DNA from: Verrucomicrobiales bacterium | Lineage (GTDB): Bacteria > Verrucomicrobiota > Verrucomicrobiia > Limisphaerales > J093 | Assembly: GCA_024233305.1 (NCBI GenBank) | Contig: JACKPV010000034.1 | Span: 124,001 to 188,000, forward strand | DNA: 64,000 nt | Reading direction: 5' to 3' | Part shown: piece after piece, positions 16,685-25,801 of the stretch | Position numbering within the stretch: position 1 is the first letter of the stretch | Layout of the letters: the number at the start of each line of letters is the position of its first letter | Notes under the pieces: generated by a model | What the model was told of the DNA's origin: nothing | The model's input: the letters and a program-made list of their open reading frames with translations, nothing else | Database searches by the model: none | Translations under genes and position numbers: made by a program

Positions 16685-18165
16685 GGATTCACCTCCCTCG
16701 TTTCCGGTCGCAACCAGGACCGCACTTCCGGCACGCAGGAAGCTCCATGGGTCGTCCAGAGGAGCCAGCCAATCTGGACGGTGAGCAACAGGTTGGCGCC
16801 CAGCAGCAACAGCCAGGCGAGGGTACCGGTGGCAGCGAACGGAATGTAGCGCCGCGCCACGTCCACGAAAGGAACGGTGGGATCCCGGAGCGCGCTGCCG
16901 TGCAGCCAGCCGCCCAGAAGGTGGGCCCCCACGAGAACCACCACCGCCCCGGCCACCAATCCCAGGTGCATCCGGACCCAGGCCGGCCGCATCCACTCGG
17001 CGCCCATCAGTCGCGGCACCAGATAATAGACCGCTCCCAACATGGCCGTTCCGAACCCGCCCCACAGCAAAAGCCAGTCCAGCCCGGGCGTGAACAGCGT
17101 GAACTGGGTATGGTGGCGGAAGAAGCCGAGGCTGTTGACGATGTTCAGTCCGAACCAAAGCAGACACGCGGCAAGGCTGAACACCGTGAATCCGAGCGCG
17201 TTGCTGCTCTTGACCAAGGTCCGTTGCCCGCGGAGGACGAGCAACAGGTTGACCGCCACGGCAACCAACGGCACCAGCAGCCAGACGTTGCCCACCACGC
17301 CCAAACTCGGCAGCCAGGCCGGAAACGGCCCGCCGATGAACCGCGCCGGGCCGCCGATGGGCCCCGCGATAATCAGCATCCAGAAGCCGAACAGAGCGAC
17401 ATTGCGGCTCGGGAGCGGTCGACCCACCAGCTTCGGCACGAAATAGAAAACCACCGCCAGGGCCAAGGCCAGGAACCAGAGAACGAACACCCCGTGGAGG
17501 AACCAAGCCCCGGCCATCGCCGGCAGGACGCCCCGCAACGGGAACCACACCGCCACGAGCGTGCCCGCAAGCTGGAACCAGGGAAACGTCACCACCGCGG
17601 CCAGGACATACCACTGCGAGACATAGACTTCGCCGGGCTCGCGCTGCGCAAACGTGCGCAGGACCGGCGCGGCCATCAACAGGTAACCCGGCAGCATGAT
17701 GGGCAGGGCAAAAGCGGGCAGTTCGAGCCCCTCGATGCCCGTTCCGCGTCCCCCCAGAATTCCGACCACCCCCACCAGCAGTCCCAGGCTCCAGGCCTTC
17801 ACGCCAACCAGCATCATCCCGCGCCAAGCGAGCGGGACCGAACCAAGTCGCGAGGTCAACCACGCGGCAACTCCCAGGCCCATCGGGATGCCAAAGCCCA
17901 GCACGAAGAGATTCGCGGCCGCGGGCGCCACCCGTCCGTAGGTCAGCCAAGCCGTATCAGCCAGGAAGCCGGGCGCGTGCAGCTTGATGGCGGCGATCAC
18001 CTGCAATCCACCGGCGATCACCGCCCAGAAAAGTCCGCTGACCACGAGGGCCAACACCGGCCATCGGGCGACCCGATCCAGCAGGGCCAACCGCTCGAGC
18101 GCAGCGGCATCGAGCGGTTCGACCGCGACTCGCTTTTCGGCGGAATGGCGTGGGCGGGAACTCAT
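16681..18165 (-). CDS. Degenerate CcoN-like (cbb3 oxidase subunit I) membrane protein lacking most heme/Cu ligands
   Basis: The 494-residue, about 12-helix product aligns along its length with CcoN, for example WLTYGRVAPAAANLFVLGFG, VVFYFVPKLVGRP and LGAVYYLVPRLMGAEW. However, the metal ligands are gone. The low-spin heme b His of GRLRPLHTN is Ala (A83). The Cu-B His pair after AGP is Ile-Gly (I270-G271), and the redox Tyr six residues before is Leu (L264). GHVH, the heme b3/b ligand pair, is GLDW (361-364). Only the helix VI His (H224, WFLHGVFV) remains. It therefore probably cannot reduce oxygen. It lies between the act genes and CcoO/CcoP-like genes and may be a structural or proton-conducting subunit of that complex. 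Start ATG at 18165; stop overlaps the next gene. Confidence 0.88.
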   Translation of the reverse strand: MSSRPRHSAEKRVAVEPLDAAALERLALLDRVARWPVLALVVSGLFWAVIAGGLQVIAAIKLHAPGFLADTAWLTYGRVAPAAANLFVLGFGIPMGLGVAAWLTSRLGSVPLAWRGMMLVGVKAWSLGLLVGVVGILGGRGTGIEGLELPAFALPIMLPGYLLMAAPVLRTFAQREPGEVYVSQWYVLAAVVTFPWFQLAGTLVAVWFPLRGVLPAMAGAWFLHGVFVLWFLALALAVVFYFVPKLVGRPLPSRNVALFGFWMLIIAGPIGGPARFIGGPFPAWLPSLGVVGNVWLLVPLVAVAVNLLLVLRGQRTLVKSSNALGFTVFSLAACLLWFGLNIVNSLGFFRHHTQFTLFTPGLDWLLLWGGFGTAMLGAVYYLVPRLMGAEWMRPAWVRMHLGLVAGAVVVLVGAHLLGGWLHGSALRDPTVPFVDVARRYIPFAATGTLAWLLLLGANLLLTVQIGWLLWTTHGASCVPEVRSWLRPETREVNP

Positions 18166-18188
18166 GCCTGATTCAACGCGGACGCCCA

Positions 18189-18560
18189 CTATTCGTAGGG
18201 ATTCGCTGCCGGCGGCGGTTTTGCCGTGGCGGCCTCCAGGCGCGCCAACAGGTCGGCGCGTCCCGCGGCGGGATCCTCCCACTTCACCTGCATCAACCGC
18301 ATCGCATCCTGGATCGGGATCCGGTAAAGCCCCTTCTCGGCATTGATCAACGCCGCGCTGGTCAGGGCCTGCTGATCGGCTCCCTGCAACTCCGCCCGGG
18401 TCTGCCGACGCAACGTCGCTCGCTCCTGATCAATGCCCGGCGGTGTGGTGCGCGCGACCATCAGCCAAGCCAGGCCGCCGACAACCAGCAGCGCGCCCGC
18501 CACGCCAATGAACCACGCCGTGTTGCGTCCCATTCCGCCCGGCCCGCTCTCCATCGTCAT
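18189..18560 (-). CDS. Small one-helix membrane protein of the act operon
   Basis: The 123-residue product starts at the ATG at 18560, overlapping the actF stop as ATGA. One membrane helix (about 14-36, AWFIGVAGALLVVGGLAWLMV) is followed by a soluble, probably periplasmic, helical tail. The tail contains the stretch EKGLYRIPIQDAMRL (about 75-89). From memory this EKG-x-x-RIPI-x-x-AM pattern recurs in small proteins encoded beside cytochrome oxidase genes, but I cannot name the family. It ends 23 nt before the CcoN-like start. Probably a small accessory or assembly subunit; function unknown. Confidence 0.82.
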   Translation of the reverse strand: MTMESGPGGMGRNTAWFIGVAGALLVVGGLAWLMVARTTPPGIDQERATLRRQTRAELQGADQQALTSAALINAEKGLYRIPIQDAMRLMQVKWEDPAAGRADLLARLEAATAKPPPAANPYE

Positions 18561-19840
18561 TTCGCACCTCCCGTGGTCTCCGGCATCGCGTCAGCCAGCT
18601 CCTCGGTTTCGTCCATATCCCCCCCCGAGATCGGCGAGGCGCACGGCGCCAGCAGGCCCATGGCCTCGCACAGACGAGGATCCTGAACCGGGTAGGGCGC
18701 ATGCTGCTGGAAGGCGGCGAGAAACGCCCGGGCCAGCAACCCAACCATCAACGCGAGGCAACCCAGGTCCACCCACACCCACCAGATCGGGAATCCTTCC
18801 GGATGCAACGAAGGCATGATGTTGAAGGAAAGATCGAAGTAATGCATCAGCCACGTCCAGATGCAGATCGGCGTCATCCACCAGAAGGTCAGTTTCAGGT
18901 CGATCCGCAGCAGTGCCAGAAAGGGCAGGAAGAAGTGGCCAAAGATGAGGATCATGCCGACATACCACCACGTGCCCTTTTCCCGCAGCACATACCAAAA
19001 GGTCTCCTCGGGAATGTTCGCATTCCAGATGATGAAGTACTGGGAGAAGTGGATATAGGCGTAGAAGACGGTGAACGCGAACAGCAACGAACCGATATAG
19101 TAGAACTGGTGCTCGTGCAGGACCTTGGTGAGCGTGCCGTTACGCTTCAGCACCATCGTGATCACGTAAACCGTGCCCAGGGTCATCCAGACGCTCCCCG
19201 CGAAGTAGTACACCCCGTACATCGTGGAGAACCAGTGGTACATCATCCCCTTCATCCACAGGATGGCCGCCAGGGTCAACGTGATCGCAAACAGGACAAT
19301 GCCCCCGGCCGCGTACCGTCGCATCCGATGGGTGCATGCGGCGGCGCCCGTCCGGTCCTGTTCGAGCGAGGCCGCCCGCAGGTTCTTCGCCAGCCACCAC
19401 CACACGGCGAAACAGGCAATCGAAATCAAATAGAAACCCGGCCAGGTGAAGAGCGGAAACTTCGCGTGCAGGGCATGGTCGGCATGCGGATCCTCGACCT
19501 GCATCCAGTGATAGAGTTTCGGGGCGAACAACGCCACCGGAACGAAGAACGCCGCCAGCCAGGGAAACACCAGATTCGCGATGTGCTCACAAAAGCGGCG
19601 GATCGGCACCGACCACCCGGCGTCGAACAGGTGATGCACCATCACCAGGAACAGCGCACCGAGCGCGAGGCTCAGGCAGAACATGAAGCCCAGGAGCCAG
19701 GAATGGGCGAACTGGGTCGGGTTCACCACCAGCCCGAGCAGCGCCAGCACGGCGCCGGACGCCACCAGGAGGTTGGGCACGTTGCGCCACCGCGTCAGAT
19801 CGAGCGGTGGGGCTTCGGTGTGGGTCTTGGGCGAACTCAT
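18557..19840 (-). CDS. actF: Alternative complex III subunit ActF (NrfD/PsrC-like quinol-site membrane subunit)
   Basis: The product is 427 residues from the ATG at 19840; a GTG at 19846 that overlaps the actE stop as GTGA is also possible. It is a polytopic protein with about ten helices and His-rich loops (MVHHLFDAGWSVPIRRFCEH, WMKGMMYHWFSTMYG, LHEHQFYYIGSLLFAF). These are typical of the NrfD-like ActF subunit of the quinol:cytochrome c/HiPIP oxidoreductase. ActC and ActF form the membrane core where menaquinol is oxidised. The C-terminal 40 residues form an acidic cytoplasmic tail. It lies between actE and a small one-helix protein gene, each joined by short overlaps. Confidence 0.93.
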   Translation of the reverse strand: MSSPKTHTEAPPLDLTRWRNVPNLLVASGAVLALLGLVVNPTQFAHSWLLGFMFCLSLALGALFLVMVHHLFDAGWSVPIRRFCEHIANLVFPWLAAFFVPVALFAPKLYHWMQVEDPHADHALHAKFPLFTWPGFYLISIACFAVWWWLAKNLRAASLEQDRTGAAACTHRMRRYAAGGIVLFAITLTLAAILWMKGMMYHWFSTMYGVYYFAGSVWMTLGTVYVITMVLKRNGTLTKVLHEHQFYYIGSLLFAFTVFYAYIHFSQYFIIWNANIPEETFWYVLREKGTWWYVGMILIFGHFFLPFLALLRIDLKLTFWWMTPICIWTWLMHYFDLSFNIMPSLHPEGFPIWWVWVDLGCLALMVGLLARAFLAAFQQHAPYPVQDPRLCEAMGLLAPCASPISGGDMDETEELADAMPETTGGAK

Positions 19841-19842
19841 GG

Positions 19843-20457
19843 TCACTTCGTCAGGCTGGCCCGCAATTCGGCGGGCACTTCGTCCAGCGTCGCCAGCCGG
19901 CTGAGCTGCAACGCACGCACATAGGCGATGATCGCCCAGCGGTCTGCGATGTCGATGTTCGGACCGTAGCCCTGCATCAGGTTCTTGCCGTTGGTGATCG
20001 TGTTGAACAACTCCCCGTCGGCCAGTTGCACGATCCGCGCGTCATGCAGATTGCCGATGACCGCCATGCCGAATTTGGTCGTGATTCCCTTGGCGTCCCC
20101 CTGCCCACCATGGCACGGGGAACAATGAATCGTGTAGCGCTCCTGACCGCGGGCCAGCATTTCCGCCGACACCGCCACCGGCATGGCCGCCACGTAGTTG
20201 GTCGTCCCGGGTTCCCGCCCGGTATTCAAGGGCGTATCGGCAAACGGCGCGCCGCGCGCGACCGTACCCGCCACCGGCAATCGCGACCCGAGTCCGTTCG
20301 CGAAGAATCCGTCCGCCGTCTGGGGCCGCACCTTGGCCTGCCGGTCCATGTCGGGGAAGATCTCGATCGGCGGTTTGCGGGAGAGGCCGCCGCGGAAACC
20401 CGCGACGCTCACCACGAGCACCACCAGGAGGGCAAAACCGGCCAGAAAGTAACGCAT
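19843..20457 (-). CDS. actE: Alternative complex III subunit ActE, monoheme cytochrome c
   Basis: The 204-residue product has an N-terminal hydrophobic segment (MRYFLAGFALLVVLVVSVAG) that serves as signal or membrane anchor. PPIEIFPDMDRQAKVRPQ and the typical ActE linker follow, then a cytochrome c domain with CSPCHGGQGDAKG at about residues 112-124 and a likely axial Met in KNLMQGYG. There is no Cys at the end of the hydrophobic stretch, so it is not an obvious lipoprotein. It passes electrons from the complex to downstream cytochromes. It starts 2 nt after actD ends. Confidence 0.93.
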   Translation of the reverse strand: MRYFLAGFALLVVLVVSVAGFRGGLSRKPPIEIFPDMDRQAKVRPQTADGFFANGLGSRLPVAGTVARGAPFADTPLNTGREPGTTNYVAAMPVAVSAEMLARGQERYTIHCSPCHGGQGDAKGITTKFGMAVIGNLHDARIVQLADGELFNTITNGKNLMQGYGPNIDIADRWAIIAYVRALQLSRLATLDEVPAELRASLTK

Positions 20458-20459
20458 CG

Positions 20460-20999
20460 CTATTCCTCCACGACTTCGATGTTCCGGCCGCCCAGCGACT
20501 CGAGCAGCGCCCGGGTCTCGTCGCCGCGGTAGCTGGGATCATGGCATTCGATGACAATGAAGAACCGGTCATGCGACGCCAGCTTGAAGCGGGCATGTTT
20601 GAGCAGGGGATGGTGCAGCCGCGGCAACCGGTTCATGATGAACATGCCGAACAGGGCCCCGAAGGCGCCCAGCAGGATGGTCAGCTCGTATGAGGGCGGG
20701 AAGGCGGAGAACGGGCTGAACATCGGCTTGCCACCGACCGGGATGGCGTAGTCGAACTTGTTCATGAACCAGATCATCACCATGCCCAACGTGTAGCCGC
20801 TCACCCCGCCGATGAAGGTGAACCAGCCCACCTTCGAGTTGCCCAGGCCCATCGCCTTGTCCATGCCGTGAACCGGGTAGGGCGAGTAGACGTCCCAGCG
20901 CTTGAACCCCTGGTCGCGAATTTTCTCGGCGGCATGCATCGCGTCCGCCGGGGTGCTGAACTCGGCGATCAGGCCGTAGGGTGTCGCGGATTCACTCAT
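20460..20999 (-). CDS. actD: Alternative complex III subunit ActD (DUF3341)
   Basis: The 179-residue product is a typical ActD/DUF3341 protein. A short N-terminal cytoplasmic domain (YGLIAEFSTPADAMHAAEKI and WDVYSPYPVHGMDKAMG) is followed by two membrane helices (about 58-80 and 108-128) and a C-terminal domain ending NIEVVEE. ActD is a cofactor-free membrane subunit that packs against ActC and ActF. The ATG at 20999 is 66 nt after the end of actC, the widest spacing within this operon. Confidence 0.94.
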   Translation of the reverse strand: MSESATPYGLIAEFSTPADAMHAAEKIRDQGFKRWDVYSPYPVHGMDKAMGLGNSKVGWFTFIGGVSGYTLGMVMIWFMNKFDYAIPVGGKPMFSPFSAFPPSYELTILLGAFGALFGMFIMNRLPRLHHPLLKHARFKLASHDRFFIVIECHDPSYRGDETRALLESLGGRNIEVVEE

Positions 21000-21065
21000 G
21001 GCTCACCAGATCCCGACCATCAAGCTCGTCGTTTTCATTCCTCTCATCCTGTTCATCCCCCCGGT

Positions 21066-22496
21066 TCAATGATGCGCTCCGGGCTTCGCGCCCCCGAGCG
21101 GATGATGCGGATCGGCCTGCGGGATCACGCCCTTCACTTCGGCAATCGCGACGATGGGCAGGAACCGCAGGAACAGCAGGAAGAAGGTGAAGAACAGGCC
21201 GAACGTGCCGACGTAGGTCATGATGTCCACCCACGTCGGCACATAGTAACCCCAGTTCGCCGGCAGGAAGTCGCGGTTCAACGAGGTCACCACGATCACA
21301 AACCGCTCGAACCACATGCCCACGTTCACCAGGATCGAGATGATCCACACCACCTTCAGACTGTGGCGGACCTTCCGGAACCAGAAAAGCTGCGGGAAGA
21401 TCACGTTGCACGAGATCATGATCCAGTAGGACCACCAGTACGGACCGAACGCCCGATTCCAGAACGCGAACTGCTCGTAAGGGTTCCCCCCGTACCACGC
21501 GATGAACACCTCCATGCCGTAGGCGTAACCAACGATCGTGCCCGTGGCCAGCGTCACCTTGCACATCAAGTCCACGTGCCGCATCGTGATCACGTCCTCC
21601 AGACCGCACATCTTCCGCAGAGGAATGAGCAGTGTCAGGACCATTCCGAAGCCCGAGAACACCGCGCCCGCGACGAAATACGGCGGGAAAATCGTCGTGT
21701 GCCAACCGGGCAACTGGGACACGGAGAAGTCCAAGGAAACGATGGAGTGCACCGAGAGCACCAGCGGCGTCGAAAGACCGGCCAGCAGCAGGTAGGCCTT
21801 TTCGTAGTTGCTCCAATGCCGGTTGGCCCCCAGCCAGCCGAGGGAAAACAGCCCGTAAAGGAACTTCCGCAGTTTCGTCTTCGCCCGATCCCGCAGGACC
21901 GCCAGGTCCGGTATCAATCCCATGTACCAGAACAACAGCGATACCGTGAAATAGGTCGACACCGCGAACACATCCCACATCAGGGGCGAGCGGAACTGCG
22001 GCCAGATGCCGTTGGCATTCGGAATCGGAAACAGCCACCACGCAAACCAGATGCGCCCGACGTGGATCACGGGGAAAATGCCCGCGCACATCACGGCGAA
22101 GATCGTCATCGCCTCCGCCGCCCGGTTCACCGCGGTCCGCCAGCGTTGCCGGAGCAGGAACAGAATCGCCGAAATCAGCGTTCCCGCGTGCCCGATGCCG
22201 ATCCACCAGACGAAATTCACAATGGCCCAGCCCCACATGACCGGATGCCCCAGGCCCCACACGCCCACGCCCGTGGACATGAGGTAGGCGATCATCGCGA
22301 AGCAGATGCTCATCGTCCCGACGCTGCCGGCAAGGGCATACCACCACCAACGCGGCGTCGGTTTTTCCGAGATGCCGGCCACGGCGTCCGACAGCCAGCC
22401 CAGTCCGCGCCGATTGCTGACGAGCGGGATCCGTTCGAGTTCGCGGGGTGGCGCGATCATCGGGGCTCCCTGGACCGTGTTCGCTGATTCAGCCAT
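21066..22496 (-). CDS. actC: Alternative complex III subunit ActC (NrfD-like quinone-binding membrane subunit)
   Basis: The 476-residue product is an NrfD/PsrC-type membrane protein with ten predicted helices. Recognisable ActC stretches include HPVMWGWAIVNFVWWIGIGH, NRHWSNYEKAYLLLAGLSTP and VHSIVSLDFSVSQLPGWH, the last two lining the quinol pocket in known complexes. The start ATG at 22496 shares one base with the actB stop (TAATG). The tail is His/Gly/Pro-rich (DPHHPLGGAKPGAHH). It oxidises quinol within the membrane and delivers electrons to the FeS centres of ActB. Confidence 0.95.
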   Translation of the reverse strand: MAESANTVQGAPMIAPPRELERIPLVSNRRGLGWLSDAVAGISEKPTPRWWWYALAGSVGTMSICFAMIAYLMSTGVGVWGLGHPVMWGWAIVNFVWWIGIGHAGTLISAILFLLRQRWRTAVNRAAEAMTIFAVMCAGIFPVIHVGRIWFAWWLFPIPNANGIWPQFRSPLMWDVFAVSTYFTVSLLFWYMGLIPDLAVLRDRAKTKLRKFLYGLFSLGWLGANRHWSNYEKAYLLLAGLSTPLVLSVHSIVSLDFSVSQLPGWHTTIFPPYFVAGAVFSGFGMVLTLLIPLRKMCGLEDVITMRHVDLMCKVTLATGTIVGYAYGMEVFIAWYGGNPYEQFAFWNRAFGPYWWSYWIMISCNVIFPQLFWFRKVRHSLKVVWIISILVNVGMWFERFVIVVTSLNRDFLPANWGYYVPTWVDIMTYVGTFGLFFTFFLLFLRFLPIVAIAEVKGVIPQADPHHPLGGAKPGAHH

Positions 22497-25400
22497 TAGT
22501 GAGATCCTTTCCCGCCGTGAGCCGCTTCCCCGGCCCCGCCCGTCGCCCCGTCGTGTCCGCCCGCCCCGTGCAGGGCGCCCCCGCCATCGATAAACTCCCG
22601 GGTGCTGAAGGGCGTGGCGTGATGGTCGGGCATCCCACTGTTCGGATTGCGAACGCGGGCCTGGTAGGTGACCCGGGGTTTCACCGCGAGATAGTCCAGC
22701 ACCTCGTAGGTCCGCTCATGGTTCCGCGCCGCGCTGATATGACTGTGCGGGTCCTTCAGGTTGCCGAAGACGATGGCCTCCGCCGGGCACGCCTGCTGGC
22801 AGGCGGTCTTGACCCCGCCATCCGCAACCACCACGTCCCCGGAATCCCGCGCCTGCACCTTCCGCGCGATCTTGGCCTGCTCGATGCGCTGGAGGCAGAA
22901 GGTGCATTTCTCCATGACGCCCCGCATGCGGACGGTCACGTCGGGATTGCGGGCCAGCTTCAACAGGTCCCATTCGTCCTGCGGCTTGCTCCCCCGGTCC
23001 GGGTTCTTGAACCAGCGCTTCATCTCCCACTGGCCGTCCGTCGAACTCACCAGCGGACTCTTGTAGAGGGCGTTCAACGGCCGCCGGTTGTAGTCGAAGA
23101 AGTTGAACCGACGGACCTTGTAGGGACAGTTGTTCGAGCAGTAGCGGGTGCCGACACAACGGTTGTAGACCATCAGGTTCAACCCTTCGGCGTCGTGCAC
23201 GGTCGCATTGACCGGGCACACGCTCTCGCACGGCGCCGCCTCGCAATGCTGACACATCATCGGCTGGTTGATCACCTGTGGATCCTCGACCGGCCCGGTG
23301 AAATACCGGTCCACCCGGATCCAGTGCATCTCGCGGTGCCGGCGCACCTGATCCTTGCCGACGATGGGGATGTTGTTCTCGCTCTGACAGGCGATCACGC
23401 AGGCGTTGCAGCCGACGCAACGGGAGAGGTCGACCGACAGCCCCCATTGATGGTGGGCTTTCTTCCCCAGCTCATCAAGCGGGTTGGGGTAGATGGGCTT
23501 CATGTCGGGCGCCGCCGGGAGGTCCATGGCCCGCGCAAAATGCGGATCCTGACGGTACTCTTCGAGGTTGCCCTCGCGCACCACCGGGCGGCCCATCATG
23601 TGCCAGTGGTTTTGCGTGCAGGAGAGAGGATGCGAGCGCCCGAGCAGGGTCAGCTTTGCGCCGGTCCCCTGGTGGCGGGCCCGGCTGGTGCGCAGCGGAT
23701 AGACATTGAACCCGGCGCCCCGGGCAATCCGTCCGCCCTTGGGCCGGCCATAGCCCAGCGCCAGCGCGACCGTGTTATCGGCCAGCCCCGGCTGAATCCA
23801 CGCGGGTCCCTCGACGGAGCGCCCGTCGAGTTCGATCCGCACCACTGGCGCGCGGAGGTTGTTCTTGTTGTCGTCCACCACCCGCACCCCGAGGGCCGCC
23901 GCGGTCCGCTTGCTGAGCAGGACCACGTTGTCCCAGGTGATCTTGCTCATCGGGTCCGGCAACTCCTGGAGCCAGCCGTTGTTCGCGTGGCGGCCGTCGT
24001 CGAGCTTCGGGTCGCGAAAGAACACCAGCTCGAGACTCTGCGGGGTGCTCTCCACCGCCCGGGGGCCGTCGGGCAGCTTCGCCACCAGCCCGTCGGCATT
24101 CACTTCGACCGGAACCAGCGCACTATCCGCCAGAAATCCGTCGTGCAGAAACTGGCCCCAAGCGTTCTCAAAATGGCCATCCGGACGCATTTCCCGGAAG
24201 GTCTCGCGCACGAGGTCGTAGGGCCGGACCGTTTCCAGGCCCAACAGCCGGGCAAGCACCTCGATCTCGGTAACCCCGCCAAAAAGGGGTTCGATCAACG
24301 GTTGCACCGGAACCACCGTGCCGTCCGCGGTGCGGGCATCCCCCCACGATTCGAGGTAGTGCGCCGCCGGCAAATGCCAGTCGCAGTCCGCCGCGGTCTC
24401 ATCCTCCTGATAGCCCAGGCGGATAACGGCGCCCGCCTTGCGCTGCGTGGCCGCCCAATCCAGGTCCGCCGGGGCGGTGTAAACCGGGTTGGCGCCCAGG
24501 ATCACCAACGTCTGCACCTCGCCGCGGTTCAGCGCCTGCGCCAGTTCCTCAATGGTCCCCGCGGACGGACGGTCGTCGGGCAGGTAATCGACCACCTTAC
24601 CGATCCCGCCCAGCGCCGCGTTGAGCAGGATGGCGAGGAAATGCACCGCTTCGGGCTGCCCGCTGCCCGCGACGACCAGGACTTCGCCCTGGTGCGCCAC
24701 CAAATCCTTCGCGCAAGCCGCCGCCCATTGCCGGGCCTCCTCGCCCAACCCCTCGCCCCGGGGACGAAGGGCCACGGCCCCGGCGCTGTCGCCGCCGGTC
24801 TCCAGAACCTCGGCCGCCAGCCAGCAGGCCAGCGGAAAAATCCGGCTCGGCGACAGTCGAAGCCGGTGATCCGCGCAGGCGCCCGTCGAGGTCATCAGGC
24901 TCTCGACGGCGTAAAGCCGGGCCGGTTCGTCAGCGGGGGACTGCACTCGACGGGCCTTTGCGAAGCCCCGGATGTGGCGCCAGGATTCGTCTTCCAACGC
25001 GACGAAATCGCAATCGAGCGAGACCACCCGCTTGGCCCGATCGAAATGATGGAGGGGACGCAAGGCCTGCCCGAAAGCCCGCTGAATCGCCGCCTGCGCC
25101 GCGACGTCCCCGACCGGCTCATCCACGAACCAACGGGCCTGCGGCAGCCGTTCGGCCAACTGCCGTTGCAGACGGGCGCGGGTCGGCGAACTGCTGTCCC
25201 CGGTCAGGATGGCGAGACCGCTGCCCCCGCTGGCGAGCCGGACCTTGCCCTCCCGGGCAATCGCATCCAACGCCCGCTCGGCCGACACGGTTTCGCCCTT
25301 GAAGGTGCAACGGCGGGCCCGATCCGGATCGTAAAGGTCCAACAGGGACGCCTGCGTCCGGAGATCCGTTCCCCCGTGGGCGGGGCCGTGTTCGCCGCTC

Positions 25401-25801
25401 AACCGCCGGTTGAGCGGGTGTTCGGCATTTCCCTCGACCTTGACCGGCCGGCCTTCGTGGGCCTTGACCACGAGCGGGACCGCGCTGCCCCGCACCGGCA
25501 TCGCCGTGGCGTAGTGTTGCGGGACGCCATGCACGTAGCCCTCGGGCACCTTTGTGAAGGGAAGGATGTTCTCCTCGGGCCGACGACAACCCGTCAGGCC
25601 GACCCCGGCCAACGCGAGCGAAGCCGACATGAGCTTGACGAAATTGCGCCGCGAGACGGGATCGAAGAACTCGCTGGCCGCGGGCGGGAACTCGCGTTCG
25701 GCCCACTCGCGAAAGGCCGGCGAATCGGCGAGTTGCTCGGGACTGCGCCAGTAAACCGGACCTTCGACGGGCCCGCCGTTGGAAGAAGGCACGGGTTTCA
25801 T
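22496..25801 (-). CDS. actB: Alternative complex III subunit ActB (molybdopterin-oxidoreductase-like plus FeS domain)
   Basis: The 1101-residue product begins at the ATG at 25801, which overlaps the actA stop as ATGA. A Tat motif (SRRNFVKLM, about residues 49-57) precedes a hydrophobic stretch ending LTGC, so it should be folded before export. Residues of about 100-740 resemble molybdopterin oxidoreductases; in characterised complexes this domain carries no Mo cofactor. The C-terminal ferredoxin-like domain has CVGCNACVIAC (about 794-804), CQHCEAAPCESVCP (about 847-860), CSNNCP, CTFC and CQQACP, enough for four FeS clusters. It wires ActC/ActF to the heme subunits. Confidence 0.96.
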   Translation of the reverse strand: MKPVPSSNGGPVEGPVYWRSPEQLADSPAFREWAEREFPPAASEFFDPVSRRNFVKLMSASLALAGVGLTGCRRPEENILPFTKVPEGYVHGVPQHYATAMPVRGSAVPLVVKAHEGRPVKVEGNAEHPLNRRLSGEHGPAHGGTDLRTQASLLDLYDPDRARRCTFKGETVSAERALDAIAREGKVRLASGGSGLAILTGDSSSPTRARLQRQLAERLPQARWFVDEPVGDVAAQAAIQRAFGQALRPLHHFDRAKRVVSLDCDFVALEDESWRHIRGFAKARRVQSPADEPARLYAVESLMTSTGACADHRLRLSPSRIFPLACWLAAEVLETGGDSAGAVALRPRGEGLGEEARQWAAACAKDLVAHQGEVLVVAGSGQPEAVHFLAILLNAALGGIGKVVDYLPDDRPSAGTIEELAQALNRGEVQTLVILGANPVYTAPADLDWAATQRKAGAVIRLGYQEDETAADCDWHLPAAHYLESWGDARTADGTVVPVQPLIEPLFGGVTEIEVLARLLGLETVRPYDLVRETFREMRPDGHFENAWGQFLHDGFLADSALVPVEVNADGLVAKLPDGPRAVESTPQSLELVFFRDPKLDDGRHANNGWLQELPDPMSKITWDNVVLLSKRTAAALGVRVVDDNKNNLRAPVVRIELDGRSVEGPAWIQPGLADNTVALALGYGRPKGGRIARGAGFNVYPLRTSRARHQGTGAKLTLLGRSHPLSCTQNHWHMMGRPVVREGNLEEYRQDPHFARAMDLPAAPDMKPIYPNPLDELGKKAHHQWGLSVDLSRCVGCNACVIACQSENNIPIVGKDQVRRHREMHWIRVDRYFTGPVEDPQVINQPMMCQHCEAAPCESVCPVNATVHDAEGLNLMVYNRCVGTRYCSNNCPYKVRRFNFFDYNRRPLNALYKSPLVSSTDGQWEMKRWFKNPDRGSKPQDEWDLLKLARNPDVTVRMRGVMEKCTFCLQRIEQAKIARKVQARDSGDVVVADGGVKTACQQACPAEAIVFGNLKDPHSHISAARNHERTYEVLDYLAVKPRVTYQARVRNPNSGMPDHHATPFSTREFIDGGGALHGAGGHDGATGGAGEAAHGGKGSH

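Noticed and set aside
16685..17950. Long N-terminal extension of the CcoO-like frame
   Set aside because: It overlaps the CcoN-like gene fully in another frame, has no CcoO sequence, and the ATG at 16684 has the proper overlap and membrane helix.
16378..18171. 597-codon open frame on the plus strand
   Set aside because: Antisense to the CcoN/CcoO-like genes; extreme Arg/Pro/Gln content and no family pattern.
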